Part shown: positions 25,770 through 34,108 of the stretch, piece by piece
How the letters are laid out: every line of letters starts with the position of its first letter
Position numbering within the stretch: the first letter of the stretch is position 1
The notes under the pieces: generated by a model
The model's input: only the letters and a program-made list of their open reading frames with translations
Databases searched by the model: none
What the model was told of the DNA's origin: nothing
Assembly (NCBI RefSeq): GCF_039537665.1
Contig: NZ_BAABAY010000001.1
Coordinates: 1,612,001 to 1,676,000, forward strand
Direction: 5' to 3'
DNA from: Gaetbulibacter_A aestuarii
Lineage (GTDB): Bacteria > Bacteroidota > Bacteroidia > Flavobacteriales > Flavobacteriaceae
Length of the DNA stretch: 64,000 nt
Position numbers and translations under genes: made by a program

Positions 25770-26099
25770 ATGAGTAAAGAAAGTAGTGTAGTTTTAGGAA
25801 TGTTAGCAGGAACAGCAATTGGCGCCACCTTAGGTGTTTTGTTTGCCCCTGATAAAGGTTCTAAAACGCGAGAAAGAATTTTGGATGAAGCTCTTAATGC
25901 CAAAGATAAAGCTTTAGAAGAAGCAGAGTATTTGAAAGATAAGGTCCTACATACTATTCCTAAGAAAGAAGAAACTCTGGAAGAAGAGATAGACCGTGTG
26001 GTTTCCGATATGAGTATGAAAGGCGATGAGGCTATTAGTGCTTTGGAAAAAAAGTTGAAAGATTTAAAAGCTAAAAACAAGAAATTTCAAAAAGCCTAA
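25770..26099 (+). CDS. YtxH-domain protein
   Basis: The 109-residue protein begins with the YtxH hallmark: a glycine-rich membrane helix VLGMLAGTAIGATLGVLFAP followed by DKGSKTRERI. A long charged coiled-coil-like tail (residues 35-109, rich in Lys and Glu) faces the cytoplasm. YtxH proteins are general-stress proteins of unknown mechanism. It leads a tight three-gene operon; the next gene starts 2 bp after its stop, so the three products probably work together at the membrane. Confidence 0.9.
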   Translation: MSKESSVVLGMLAGTAIGATLGVLFAPDKGSKTRERILDEALNAKDKALEEAEYLKDKVLHTIPKKEETLEEEIDRVVSDMSMKGDEAISALEKKLKDLKAKNKKFQKA

Positions 26100-26101
26100 T
26101 A

Positions 26102-26452
26102 ATGGAATTTTTTGAAAATTTAAATGAGGCTTCCGATAAATTAGGTGATGCCGGGAAAACCTATGTTGAAAAATCACAAGAGTATTATAAGCTTAAGGTT
26201 TTTCAGCAAGTTAGCGACTCCATTAGTATGATCACAAAAATTGTGATCATTGGGGGTTTGCTATTCACGGCACTTATTTTTCTGGCCTTTGCCCTCGCTA
26301 TTTATCTTGGTGATTTATTGGGGAGCCAGTCATTAGGTTATGTCATTACAGCGGGGCTGATCATTGTAATAGCCATAATCTTTTATATCAGTCGTCGTAA
26401 GATCGATAATATCGTAATCCGACGAATGTCTACTAATTTTTTTGATGTTTAA
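26102..26452 (+). CDS. Phage-holin-family-like membrane protein
   Basis: The 116-residue protein has an amphipathic N-terminal region (NLNEASDKLGDAGKTYVEKS) and two membrane helices (IGGLLFTALIFLAFALAIYL and VITAGLIIVIAIIFYI), ending in a basic tail. This is the layout of the 'holin superfamily III/Actinobacterial holin X' proteins that are common outside phages. No lysis gene is near, so a lysis role is unlikely. The gene is packed between YtxH and a short basic protein with gaps of 2 and 3 bp. Confidence 0.75.
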   Translation: MEFFENLNEASDKLGDAGKTYVEKSQEYYKLKVFQQVSDSISMITKIVIIGGLLFTALIFLAFALAIYLGDLLGSQSLGYVITAGLIIVIAIIFYISRRKIDNIVIRRMSTNFFDV

Positions 26453-26455
26453 ATA

Positions 26456-26656
26456 ATGAAACAATATAGAACATATGAAGAGGTACAACGCGATCTAAAA
26501 CGTCTGGACCTGGAACGTCACATTGCCTGGGAGAACATGAAGTTGCAAAAGAATAAAATTGGCGACGAATTACAACCTAAGCAATGGATGGTAACCGTTT
26601 ACAAAGTGGTTCAAAAATATGGCGTATATATTTTAATGCGACGTTTACTTCGTTAA
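26456..26656 (+). CDS. Short basic protein (DUF6327-like)
   Basis: This 66-residue protein reads MKQYRTYEEVQRDLKRLDLE onward with a strongly helical, basic composition, ending QKYGVYILMRRLLR. From memory it resembles the small DUF6327 proteins that sit after YtxH and holin-like genes in flavobacteria. It has no membrane helix, though its C-terminal amphipathic helix could lie on the membrane. It is the last gene of the operon and is followed by a terminator. Confidence 0.7.
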   Translation: MKQYRTYEEVQRDLKRLDLERHIAWENMKLQKNKIGDELQPKQWMVTVYKVVQKYGVYILMRRLLR

Positions 26657-26675
26657 TATTAAAAATACAAACCAG

Positions 26676-26717
26676 AAAAAGGCTTTGAGGTAAATTAAAA
26701 TCTCAAGGCTTTTTTAT
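26676..26717. terminator. Terminator after the YtxH operon, possibly bidirectional
   Basis: Arms AAAAAGGCTTTGAG (26676-26689) and CTCAAGGCTTTTTT (26702-26715), with two G-U wobbles and a 12-base loop, end in a T-run. The A-run on the left gives a T-run on the minus strand, so it could also end the convergent VIT gene. Confidence 0.85.
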
Positions 26718-26740
26718 TTTTCTAAAGTCAAGATAGATAA

Positions 26741-27484
26741 CTAAGCAACGTTCACATTAAACATATAGCCCACCAAAGCTGTAAGACCCATAGCTGCAGT
26801 ACCCCAGAATGTTATTCTAATTATGGCTTTACCTATACTTGAGCCCCCTGTTTTGGCTGAAACTGTACCCAGAATTATCAAAAATAAAAGCGCAAAGCCA
26901 TACAGATAATACTCCATGGTCTTTAAAGGCACCAGTAGTGCGGCCACGAAAGGAAGTAAACCTCCAACGGTGAAAGCTGCACCGGATGCCAGGGCTGCTT
27001 GTAGCGGTTTTGCCTTACTAATGTCGTTAATGCCTAACTCATCGCGAACATGGGCCCCAAGCGCGTCATGTTCTGTTAATTCTTTAGCCACGATCAGAGC
27101 CGTTTCCTTTTTTAATCCGCGTTCTTCATAGATTTCGGCAAGGCGTTGTAATTCTAATTCCGGCATTTCCTCCAGTTCTTCTTTTTCTCGCGCAATATCA
27201 GCTTTTTCAACATCCGTTTGAGAACTTACCGAAACATATTCACCGGCGGCCATAGAAAGGGCACCGGCTACCAAACCGGCAAGTGTTGCTAAAACTACAG
27301 GCTCTCGTGTACTACTTGCCGCAGCCACACCAATAGCAATACTGGCAGTTGATAAAATACCATCGTTTGCGCCTAGAACGGCAGCGCGTAACCAATTACT
27401 ACGATGAATGTAATGGCTATCTAAATAATCATCTAAACCGTCACTTTTTTCAGCCATAGGAATATATTTTTTAACCTTATCCAC
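26741..27484 (-). CDS. VIT1/CCC1-family metal ion transporter
   Basis: The 247-residue protein has the VIT family block LRAAVLGANDGILSTASIAI near residue 35 and a charged cytoplasmic metal-binding-type region (DIAREKEELEEMPELELQRL through the 130s). Three C-terminal helices follow, for five membrane segments overall. Eukaryotic VIT1/CCC1 move Fe2+ and Mn2+ into the vacuole; bacterial forms are thought to export or sequester these metals. The gene is single and convergent with the YtxH operon. Confidence 0.9.
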   Translation of the reverse strand: MDKVKKYIPMAEKSDGLDDYLDSHYIHRSNWLRAAVLGANDGILSTASIAIGVAAASSTREPVVLATLAGLVAGALSMAAGEYVSVSSQTDVEKADIAREKEELEEMPELELQRLAEIYEERGLKKETALIVAKELTEHDALGAHVRDELGINDISKAKPLQAALASGAAFTVGGLLPFVAALLVPLKTMEYYLYGFALLFLIILGTVSAKTGGSSIGKAIIRITFWGTAAMGLTALVGYMFNVNVA

Positions 27485-27524
27485 GAACTCAGTCTAAGTT
27501 ACTAAACTTCTCTGAATTTCTGAC

Positions 27525-29537
27525 CTACCAAATCGTAATTCGATCTTTTTTTGCCAGAAACATACTATCTTGAGGTTTAAGATGGAAAGCCTCATAAAAT
27601 GGTGTTGTATTCATAAGGGGACCATTAACACGCCATTTAGGCGGGGAGTGAGGATTGGTGTTAATCCAGTAACGCAGGTAATCATCTGTCATTTTTACAC
27701 GCCAGATATTAGCAATGGATAAGAAAAAACGCTGGTCTGGTGTGTAACCATCAATTTTGGTGGAGTCCTGTCCTTCTTTTGTCATTTTAAAGGCATCATA
27801 AGCAACGGCTACTCCCGCAATATCTGCAGTATTCTCGCCAACACACATGGCGCCGTTCACATGGATACTATCCAAAACTGTAAACCCGCTGTACTGGTCA
27901 ATAACCTGTTGAATGCGTTCTTTAAAATTATCATAATCCGTATCGGTCCACCAGTTTTTTACATTACCATCCTTGTCATATTGTGCTCCTTGATCATCAA
28001 AAGTATGGGTGATCTCGTGACCGATAACCATTCCTATACCGCCATAATTTAGAGCGTCATCAGCGGTATTATCAAAATACGGGGGTTGTAAAATACCCGC
28101 CGGAAACACAATTTCATTTGCTGAAGGATTATTATAGGCTGTTACGGTTGAAGGGGTTACGAACCACTCAGTCTTATCTACAGGTTGCCCTAATTTTTTA
28201 AGTTGTCTCAGATATCTGGCCGCATCAGCAGAGATCACATTTTCAAAATAAGTGTCTTTAAAAACATGTACATAGCCGTAATCTTTCCAGGTATCCGGAT
28301 AGCCGATCTTTTTTGTAATAGCGAAGAGTTTTTCCTTAGCTTTTTGTTTCGTGCTATCAGTCATCCACTCTAAATTATCAATACGCTTTGCATAAGCTTC
28401 CTGCAAATTATTTACGAGTTCCTCCATTCTAACTTTTGTCGATTCCGGAAAGTATGCTTTTACATAGACCTGACCTAAAGCCTCACCCAAATAATTATCT
28501 ACAGCACTGGCAATAGTTTCTTTACGCAAATTCTTTTCATTCTGACCGGTCAATACTTTGGAATATTCAAAGTTAGCATCGGTAAAAGGTTCACTTAGTT
28601 TGCTTGCGAAATGCCGCAATGAAGCGGCTTTCAAATAAATTCTCCAATCACTAATATTGATCTCCGGAAGAAGCGTATTCAGCTTGTCGTAATATTCCAT
28701 TTGACGCATATCCAGGGAATCTGTTTTGGCTCCCAGATCACGAAGCACCTGAGACCATTCTAAATTTGGTTGACGCTTTTCCAGATCTGTAACTGCCATT
28801 TTATGATAATTGGTCTTTACATTTCTGCGTTCTACACGGGTTTTGTGGGACTCGGCAAGTTGCTTTTCTATATCGTAAACCACGTTAGCAAAATAGTTTG
28901 AACTATCCGCGTCATGGTCTGTTAATTCGAATAAGGTGGCTAAATAATGTTTATAGGCTTTCTGAATTCGAACGGTAGCAGAGTCCGTTTTGAAATAATA
29001 ATCACGATCGGGTAACCCAATACCGGACTGCGAAACGTGAGCGATATTCATATTGCTGTTTTGCTGATCAGGACCAATGTTAAAACTAATTAATGATGTA
29101 CTATTTACTTTTAAATTATCTATTACGTACTTTAAAAGATAATGCACGTTATTAATATAACCTATTTTGGTAAGTAAAGGTTTCACCGGTTTATACCCCA
29201 ACTCATTTATGGTGGCGGTATCCAATCCGGAAATATAAAAATCGGAAACCTTTTGTTCAATACTTCCTAAAGGATGATTGATCTGTGAAATACTATCCAA
29301 TAAACCTTGGAGTTTTAAGCGCTGCTGGTAATTCATAAACCTGTAGGCGCCAACACCTGTTTGGGTTTTAGGGATTTGAACGGTATCATACCACTCGTGA
29401 TTCACATATCTGAAAAAATTATCGCCGGGATTTAAAGAAGTGTCTATACCGGAAATGAGTTTATCTTGTTTTTCAGACGTTTTACTGCATGCTACAATTA
29501 AAAGGAGTGAAGCAAGAACAGGAGCTATTTTTTTCAT
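27525..29537 (-). CDS. M13-family (neprilysin-like) zinc metallopeptidase, lipoprotein
   Basis: The 670-residue protein has a lipobox LLIVAC (Cys17) and full-length M13 domains. The N-terminal half starts SGIDTSLNPGDNFFRYVNHE. The C-terminal half holds the zinc site VIGHEITHTFDDQGAQYDKD (HExxH) and the second zinc ligand plus Asp in GENTADIAGVAVAY. It ends in KKDRITIW, where M13 enzymes usually end in CxxW. Such enzymes cleave short peptides, here in the periplasm or at the outer membrane. All catalytic residues are present. It is a single gene upstream of the VIT transporter by 40 bp, which need not be functional. Confidence 0.94.
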   Translation of the reverse strand: MKKIAPVLASLLLIVACSKTSEKQDKLISGIDTSLNPGDNFFRYVNHEWYDTVQIPKTQTGVGAYRFMNYQQRLKLQGLLDSISQINHPLGSIEQKVSDFYISGLDTATINELGYKPVKPLLTKIGYINNVHYLLKYVIDNLKVNSTSLISFNIGPDQQNSNMNIAHVSQSGIGLPDRDYYFKTDSATVRIQKAYKHYLATLFELTDHDADSSNYFANVVYDIEKQLAESHKTRVERRNVKTNYHKMAVTDLEKRQPNLEWSQVLRDLGAKTDSLDMRQMEYYDKLNTLLPEINISDWRIYLKAASLRHFASKLSEPFTDANFEYSKVLTGQNEKNLRKETIASAVDNYLGEALGQVYVKAYFPESTKVRMEELVNNLQEAYAKRIDNLEWMTDSTKQKAKEKLFAITKKIGYPDTWKDYGYVHVFKDTYFENVISADAARYLRQLKKLGQPVDKTEWFVTPSTVTAYNNPSANEIVFPAGILQPPYFDNTADDALNYGGIGMVIGHEITHTFDDQGAQYDKDGNVKNWWTDTDYDNFKERIQQVIDQYSGFTVLDSIHVNGAMCVGENTADIAGVAVAYDAFKMTKEGQDSTKIDGYTPDQRFFLSIANIWRVKMTDDYLRYWINTNPHSPPKWRVNGPLMNTTPFYEAFHLKPQDSMFLAKKDRITIW

Positions 29538-29677
29538 AGAAGGGAGGTTACAAAATTTTAATACTGAATTCAGTAAAATATGAGTCTCAAGATACGAATT
29601 TACTATGAATTCATCTGAAATTTGATAAGTTCATGTATGTTATTGGTTCTTAATATTTAATAATTTCTGATAAATAA

Positions 29678-31069
29678 TTAGAGCGGAGCAAAGGTTACCA
29701 ATAATCCGATCAAAATAAAAAATAAGGTAAAAGGTATGAGCAAATACCCCAAAACATCGCGAGCCTGAATTCTGATACCGATACCCATAACCGGAAGCAC
29801 AATAAGTAAGAAAAAGGGTTGTAGCAAGTTAGTGAGCGATTCACCATAAGCTACGGCAAGTGATGCTCTTGAAACCATTTCGGTGATTTCCTGTTGTGGT
29901 AGTCCTGCGCCTATTTCTGTAACCGCGTTAATAATACTTGGACCAATAACAGCAAATTCTCCACCTGCAGAAGGAATTGCAAAATTGATAACTGCTCCAC
30001 TTAAATAAGCAAATATCGGATAGGTTTGAACCGTAGCCACAGACGCCATCCAGGATCCGATAGATTCACCCAAACCGGTATAGATCATGATACCCATTAT
30101 ACCTGCATAGAACGGATATTGAAATAGAATCCCGGAAATGTTCGAACTGGAGCGTTTCATAGCAATACCATAGCGCATGGGCGTTTTATGAAGCAAAAGA
30201 CCTAAAATGATAAAAATGAAGATCATAATATTCAGGTTGAGGTCAAATCCCTGCGTACTAAAATAGTAGACAATATAAATGAGTCCGATCAACACAATGG
30301 CGAATTGAAGCCAAAAACTATTATTCATACGGTCAGAAAGCGCTTTAACTTCAAGGTTCATACGTTCCGCTTCTTCTTTAATGCTTAGTTCTTGTTTTTC
30401 ATCTTTATTGATGAGCAGATCAGCAAGTTCAGGACCGTTAGGCGCGAAAAAGGGAAAAATTATTACTGAACCCATGACCATAACAATTAAGACTATCACA
30501 TTCAAAATTGATCCTAAAGTGAATCCTGTTGAAATAGTATTTGATAAAATACCAGCTTCAATGAGATAGTTGTTTTGGGTATTTAATAATAAAGGAATCG
30601 TACTTGATAAACCACAAACCCAGATTACTCCTGAAAAATACACACAGGCGATCAAAAAGGGATAGTTTACGTTTTTTACTCGTGGTGCAAGTTCACGAGC
30701 CAGAACAGCTGTGATTACCATCCATCCCCAACTTACTAAACTCAGGATCATACCGACTACAATGATGAATATATAGACCTGGCGTGGGGTAGATATAAAT
30801 TTGCTGAGTTTAGAAAATATTTTTTTTACCTGTGGCGTTAACGCTATGGAATACCCGGTTACCAGCATGAGTACCATTTGCATCCCAAACTCTAATAACA
30901 ACCAAAACCCTTTGTACCAGGACGAAATGATAGCTATAAATGAGGTGTCTGTAAAATACCAGGCACTGAAAAAAGTAATGATGGTTAAAACCAAGGCGAA
31001 TACAAACGCATCCGGCATAAACTTTTTAAAAAGCTGGGTAATGTATTCTCCAAATCTGGTAATAGACAT
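29678..31069 (-). CDS. AtoE-family short-chain fatty-acid transporter
   Basis: The 463-residue protein has about twelve hydrophobic segments and matches E. coli AtoE in its landmarks: KKFMPDAFVFALVLTIITFF, KGFWLLLEFGMQMVLMLVTG, the Pro/Trp-rich LVSWGWMVITAVLARELAPR and YPFLIACVYFSGVIWVCGLS. AtoE imports short-chain fatty acids such as acetoacetate or butyrate. No ato catabolic genes are near, so the substrate could be another small carboxylate. It is a single leftward gene. Confidence 0.88.
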   Translation of the reverse strand: MSITRFGEYITQLFKKFMPDAFVFALVLTIITFFSAWYFTDTSFIAIISSWYKGFWLLLEFGMQMVLMLVTGYSIALTPQVKKIFSKLSKFISTPRQVYIFIIVVGMILSLVSWGWMVITAVLARELAPRVKNVNYPFLIACVYFSGVIWVCGLSSTIPLLLNTQNNYLIEAGILSNTISTGFTLGSILNVIVLIVMVMGSVIIFPFFAPNGPELADLLINKDEKQELSIKEEAERMNLEVKALSDRMNNSFWLQFAIVLIGLIYIVYYFSTQGFDLNLNIMIFIFIILGLLLHKTPMRYGIAMKRSSSNISGILFQYPFYAGIMGIMIYTGLGESIGSWMASVATVQTYPIFAYLSGAVINFAIPSAGGEFAVIGPSIINAVTEIGAGLPQQEITEMVSRASLAVAYGESLTNLLQPFFLLIVLPVMGIGIRIQARDVLGYLLIPFTLFFILIGLLVTFAPL

Positions 31070-31161
31070 GTTTAGTTGGTTTGGTTAGGTCAAAAGAAAA
31101 AAATTCAAATCACGATTAACATAATGCGGAGTTAAGGTAATAAAAAATTATAATTGAAGAT

Positions 31162-32025
31162 TCAAGAGCTCTTTTCTTCTTCATGCTTAATTAATGAAAA
31201 AAGGACATTTTTAAGATCTTTATAATTCGTTTGAATCAACCAGTGGCCGGCATCTAACTCCAAAAATTCATAAGGGCCTTTCATAAATTTGTGAGAAGCC
31301 TCTACACCGGCTCTTCCAATGGCAATATCCTTATTTCCCCAAATGAATAAAGTAGGCACTTTAATAGGGCCTAAAATTTGTTGTTTGGCGGCTTGTTTAA
31401 GCATTCGGTAATTAGCACGGTAATAATTGAGTGCTGCGGTAAGTTGTTTTCGATTTCTAAAAACGCTCAAATAATCAGCAACCTCCTCTTCGGAACTATA
31501 TTTCCATAAACGTTTAAAAAGGGCAAGATCCTTTTTCATGATGCGCATCTCAGGTAGAAAAGGTATTTGAAAATTTTTGACATACTGACTCATTTTCTTC
31601 TGCTCCGGATTGGTCATCATGGCATTTCCAAAAGCCTGTATGTGAGGCACTGAAAGGGCACTCCAACTTAACACTTTATCAGGATGATCATGTGTTACTT
31701 TCCAGCCAACTACTGCACCCCAATCATGTCCAACCAAATGGAATTTATGTTTGTTCAAGGCTTTGGAAATTCCTATAATATCTTCAACTAAAAGATTTAA
31801 ACGATAATTTTTTTTGCCATTTGGGCAAGCCCCTTTACTGTATCCTCTTTGGTTTGGAGCTACACCATAAAATCCTTTTTTCGAAAAGTCTTCTATTAAA
31901 TTTTTCCACATGAAAGCCGTTTCCGGAAATCCGTGTAAAAAAAGGATCAATGGATCTTTTTCATTGCCGGCTGCGAGGCAATCAAATGTCAATCCTCCCA
32001 ATTCAATAGTTATGGTCTTTGTCAC
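31162..32025 (-). CDS. Alpha/beta hydrolase, epoxide-hydrolase-like
   Basis: This 287-residue enzyme has the epoxide-hydrolase set: oxyanion motif HGFPE (31-35), nucleophile Asp101 in GHDWGA, acid Asp233 in GNKD and base His261 in DAGHWL. It therefore uses an Asp nucleophile, as epoxide hydrolases and dehalogenases do; the HGFPE wording favours epoxide hydrolase. The start codon is GTG and overlaps the upstream stop by 4 bp (GTGA), so translation is coupled to the secreted protein gene. It has no signal peptide and acts in the cytoplasm, as the last gene of a leftward operon. Confidence 0.9.
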   Translation of the reverse strand: MTKTITIELGGLTFDCLAAGNEKDPLILFLHGFPETAFMWKNLIEDFSKKGFYGVAPNQRGYSKGACPNGKKNYRLNLLVEDIIGISKALNKHKFHLVGHDWGAVVGWKVTHDHPDKVLSWSALSVPHIQAFGNAMMTNPEQKKMSQYVKNFQIPFLPEMRIMKKDLALFKRLWKYSSEEEVADYLSVFRNRKQLTAALNYYRANYRMLKQAAKQQILGPIKVPTLFIWGNKDIAIGRAGVEASHKFMKGPYEFLELDAGHWLIQTNYKDLKNVLFSLIKHEEEKSS

Positions 32026-32429
32026 GGTTCCTTGGTATTATCATTTTTATCACCATTCCAGGGAATCGTAAAACCTCGACCGGGACAATAGGAGATACCA
32101 TAAATCCGCCCATCTTTAACATAGCCGGAGTGATAATAGGGGTAGGTATTATCTTGGGTTGTAAAGGCGAAAAAAATGGATTCCCAGTCAGAGTTGAGCA
32201 GACCATTTTCAATAGGACTTCCATAAAACGTTCCTGAAAATGATTTGCCAACTAAACTATCGATCACAAACGATTTTAGGTAGGCTTCAGCATCAGGAGT
32301 AGGTCGTAGGTCAATGATCCATTCACCAATTAATGTTGAGGCTATGGCAGTTTTATTTTGCGTACTTTCCTGAGCGTTCAGTCCGATACTTAGACAAAAT
32401 AAAATACTCATACTAATAATCCGTTTCAT
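32022..32429 (-). CDS. Small secreted protein of unknown function
   Basis: The 135-residue protein has a signal peptide (ISMSILFCLSIGLNAQ) and a short beta-rich domain with GEWIIDLRPTPDAEAYLKSF and KSFSGTFYGSPIENGLLNSD. The repeated 'F-x-G-x-FYGS' and 'GEW' wording resembles lipocalin-like small secreted proteins, but I cannot assign a family. It lies 24 bp after the sulfatase and overlaps the hydrolase gene by 4 bp, so it is part of that operon. Confidence 0.7.
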   Translation of the reverse strand: MKRIISMSILFCLSIGLNAQESTQNKTAIASTLIGEWIIDLRPTPDAEAYLKSFVIDSLVGKSFSGTFYGSPIENGLLNSDWESIFFAFTTQDNTYPYYHSGYVKDGRIYGISYCPGRGFTIPWNGDKNDNTKEP

Positions 32430-32453
32430 GTTTTTTCGGTTTTTAAATGGATT

Positions 32454-34028
32454 TTAAAGCTTTGGTTTTGCTTCCTGCCAACCAGCGGCAAGTTCTTTTG
32501 ATAAGTTTTGTATGATGCCTTGTTCCTCAGGATCCTCAGCTATGTTTACAGTTTCATAAGGATCGGAGATTCTATCGTATAACTCCCGACCCTTGAAATC
32601 CCCTCGAGTTCCTGTTTCAGGATCCCAACCGTACCATTCAACGTAATGATACTTTTCAGTGTTCATCGAATACCCCATGTAGCGATGGCCGTCTGCAGAC
32701 ACTTTGGGTCGTCTGTGAAACTGACTAAAAACGGCCTTTTTCCAGGGCTTTTCGGGATTTTTAGTTAAGGGTACAAAACTAGTGCCTTGCATGTAGTCCG
32801 GAACTTTAATACCGGCCAATTCACATAAGGATGGAAAAAGATCTACCAATTCAACCATAGCATCTGTTTTTACCCCGCGTTTTTCCTGTTCCGGGTAACG
32901 CAGAATAATTGGAACTTTAAGGTCAATATCATAATTCGTCATTTTTCCCCAACTATTCAGATCCCCTAGTTTCCACCCATGATCACCCCAAAGGATGATG
33001 ATGGTGTTATCGTAGATTCCTAATTTTTTGAGATGCGCCATAAGATCACCTAAAAGCGCATCAACATAACTCACACTGGCGTAATACCCGTGCCGTAATT
33101 TTCTGGTACGATCTTCATCCATTCGAAAGGATGAAGTTGGGTGACCAATATCATGGAAGCCATCATAACTCCGTAATTCATACATGGAGTTCATGCTGTA
33201 AATAGGTGCGCCCCCCGGAATATTTGGGTTTGGTGATAAGGGAATTTTTTCAGGATCATACAGATCCCAGTATTTCTTGGGAGCGGCGAAAGGTAAATGT
33301 GGTCTGAAATACCCTAATCCGAAGTAAAAAGGCTTATCCATTTTTGAAAGACGCGTCAGGGTTTTCTTGGCTAATTCGGTTTGTGCACCATCATAATACA
33401 TGGAGTCCGCAACATCGGCAGCTTCATAGGCCGGACCGGTGTTCCATCCATCCGCGTAGCGCACCGGACGAATTTTTAACAAGGAATCGCGTTTGCGTAC
33501 TTGCATTTTATTGATCTCTTCACTGATATAAAAAGTTTCACCATCACGTTTCAACCAGTCTTTTCGCTTATAGCGCTCAGGACGCAGATCAGGTTCATCC
33601 CAGGAGATGGAATCAGGCATATAGTTGTGAAATATTTTTCCAATATTAACGGTGTAATAACCAAATTTTTCAAAATATTGAGGCATGGTTACCGCTTGAG
33701 GATTTATTTCCCGAAACTTATCACCCAAATGCCAAACCCTTGTAGAATCCGGTCTAACCCCAAGCATTAAACTCGCTCTGGAAGGCGCACAAACAGCAAC
33801 CTGGCAAAAGGCTTGCTTGAACAAAATACCTTCACCGGCCAACTGGTCCATATTTGGTGTTATTGCAATGGTATCCCCATAAGCGCCAATATTCGGACGT
33901 AGATCGTCAATAGAAATAAATAGGATGTTGGGTTTCTTTTTGGGTTTTTCTGCCTGATTACAGGCTAAGGATAATAATGCTAAGGTTACAGCAAATAGTA
34001 CTTTTTTGAATTTTTTTTGATCTGACAT
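32454..34028 (-). CDS. Iduronate-2-sulfatase-like sulfatase, lipoprotein
   Basis: From Met at 34028 the protein has 524 residues, with a lipobox LLSLAC (Cys23). An ATG 42 bp upstream (34070) would put a polar tail before the signal sequence. The sulfatase metal site is ILFISIDDLRPNIGAYGD, and the catalytic motif is CAPSR with Cys80, which must be oxidised to formylglycine. GDHGWKLGDLNSWGK supplies the second Asp-His metal ligands. The order and spacing resemble iduronate-2-sulfatases (family S1, subfamily 7 by appearance). It would desulfate a sulfated sugar in the periplasm. No maturase gene or SusCD pair is in the window. Confidence 0.9.
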   Translation of the reverse strand: MSDQKKFKKVLFAVTLALLSLACNQAEKPKKKPNILFISIDDLRPNIGAYGDTIAITPNMDQLAGEGILFKQAFCQVAVCAPSRASLMLGVRPDSTRVWHLGDKFREINPQAVTMPQYFEKFGYYTVNIGKIFHNYMPDSISWDEPDLRPERYKRKDWLKRDGETFYISEEINKMQVRKRDSLLKIRPVRYADGWNTGPAYEAADVADSMYYDGAQTELAKKTLTRLSKMDKPFYFGLGYFRPHLPFAAPKKYWDLYDPEKIPLSPNPNIPGGAPIYSMNSMYELRSYDGFHDIGHPTSSFRMDEDRTRKLRHGYYASVSYVDALLGDLMAHLKKLGIYDNTIIILWGDHGWKLGDLNSWGKMTNYDIDLKVPIILRYPEQEKRGVKTDAMVELVDLFPSLCELAGIKVPDYMQGTSFVPLTKNPEKPWKKAVFSQFHRRPKVSADGHRYMGYSMNTEKYHYVEWYGWDPETGTRGDFKGRELYDRISDPYETVNIAEDPEEQGIIQNLSKELAAGWQEAKPKL

Positions 34029-34108
34029 GTTTGGTTGAAATCTGAATAAATTGGATACCCGATCTGGCATACCGCTTTCTAATTTAGGGAATAAATCGGA
34101 ATGACACC

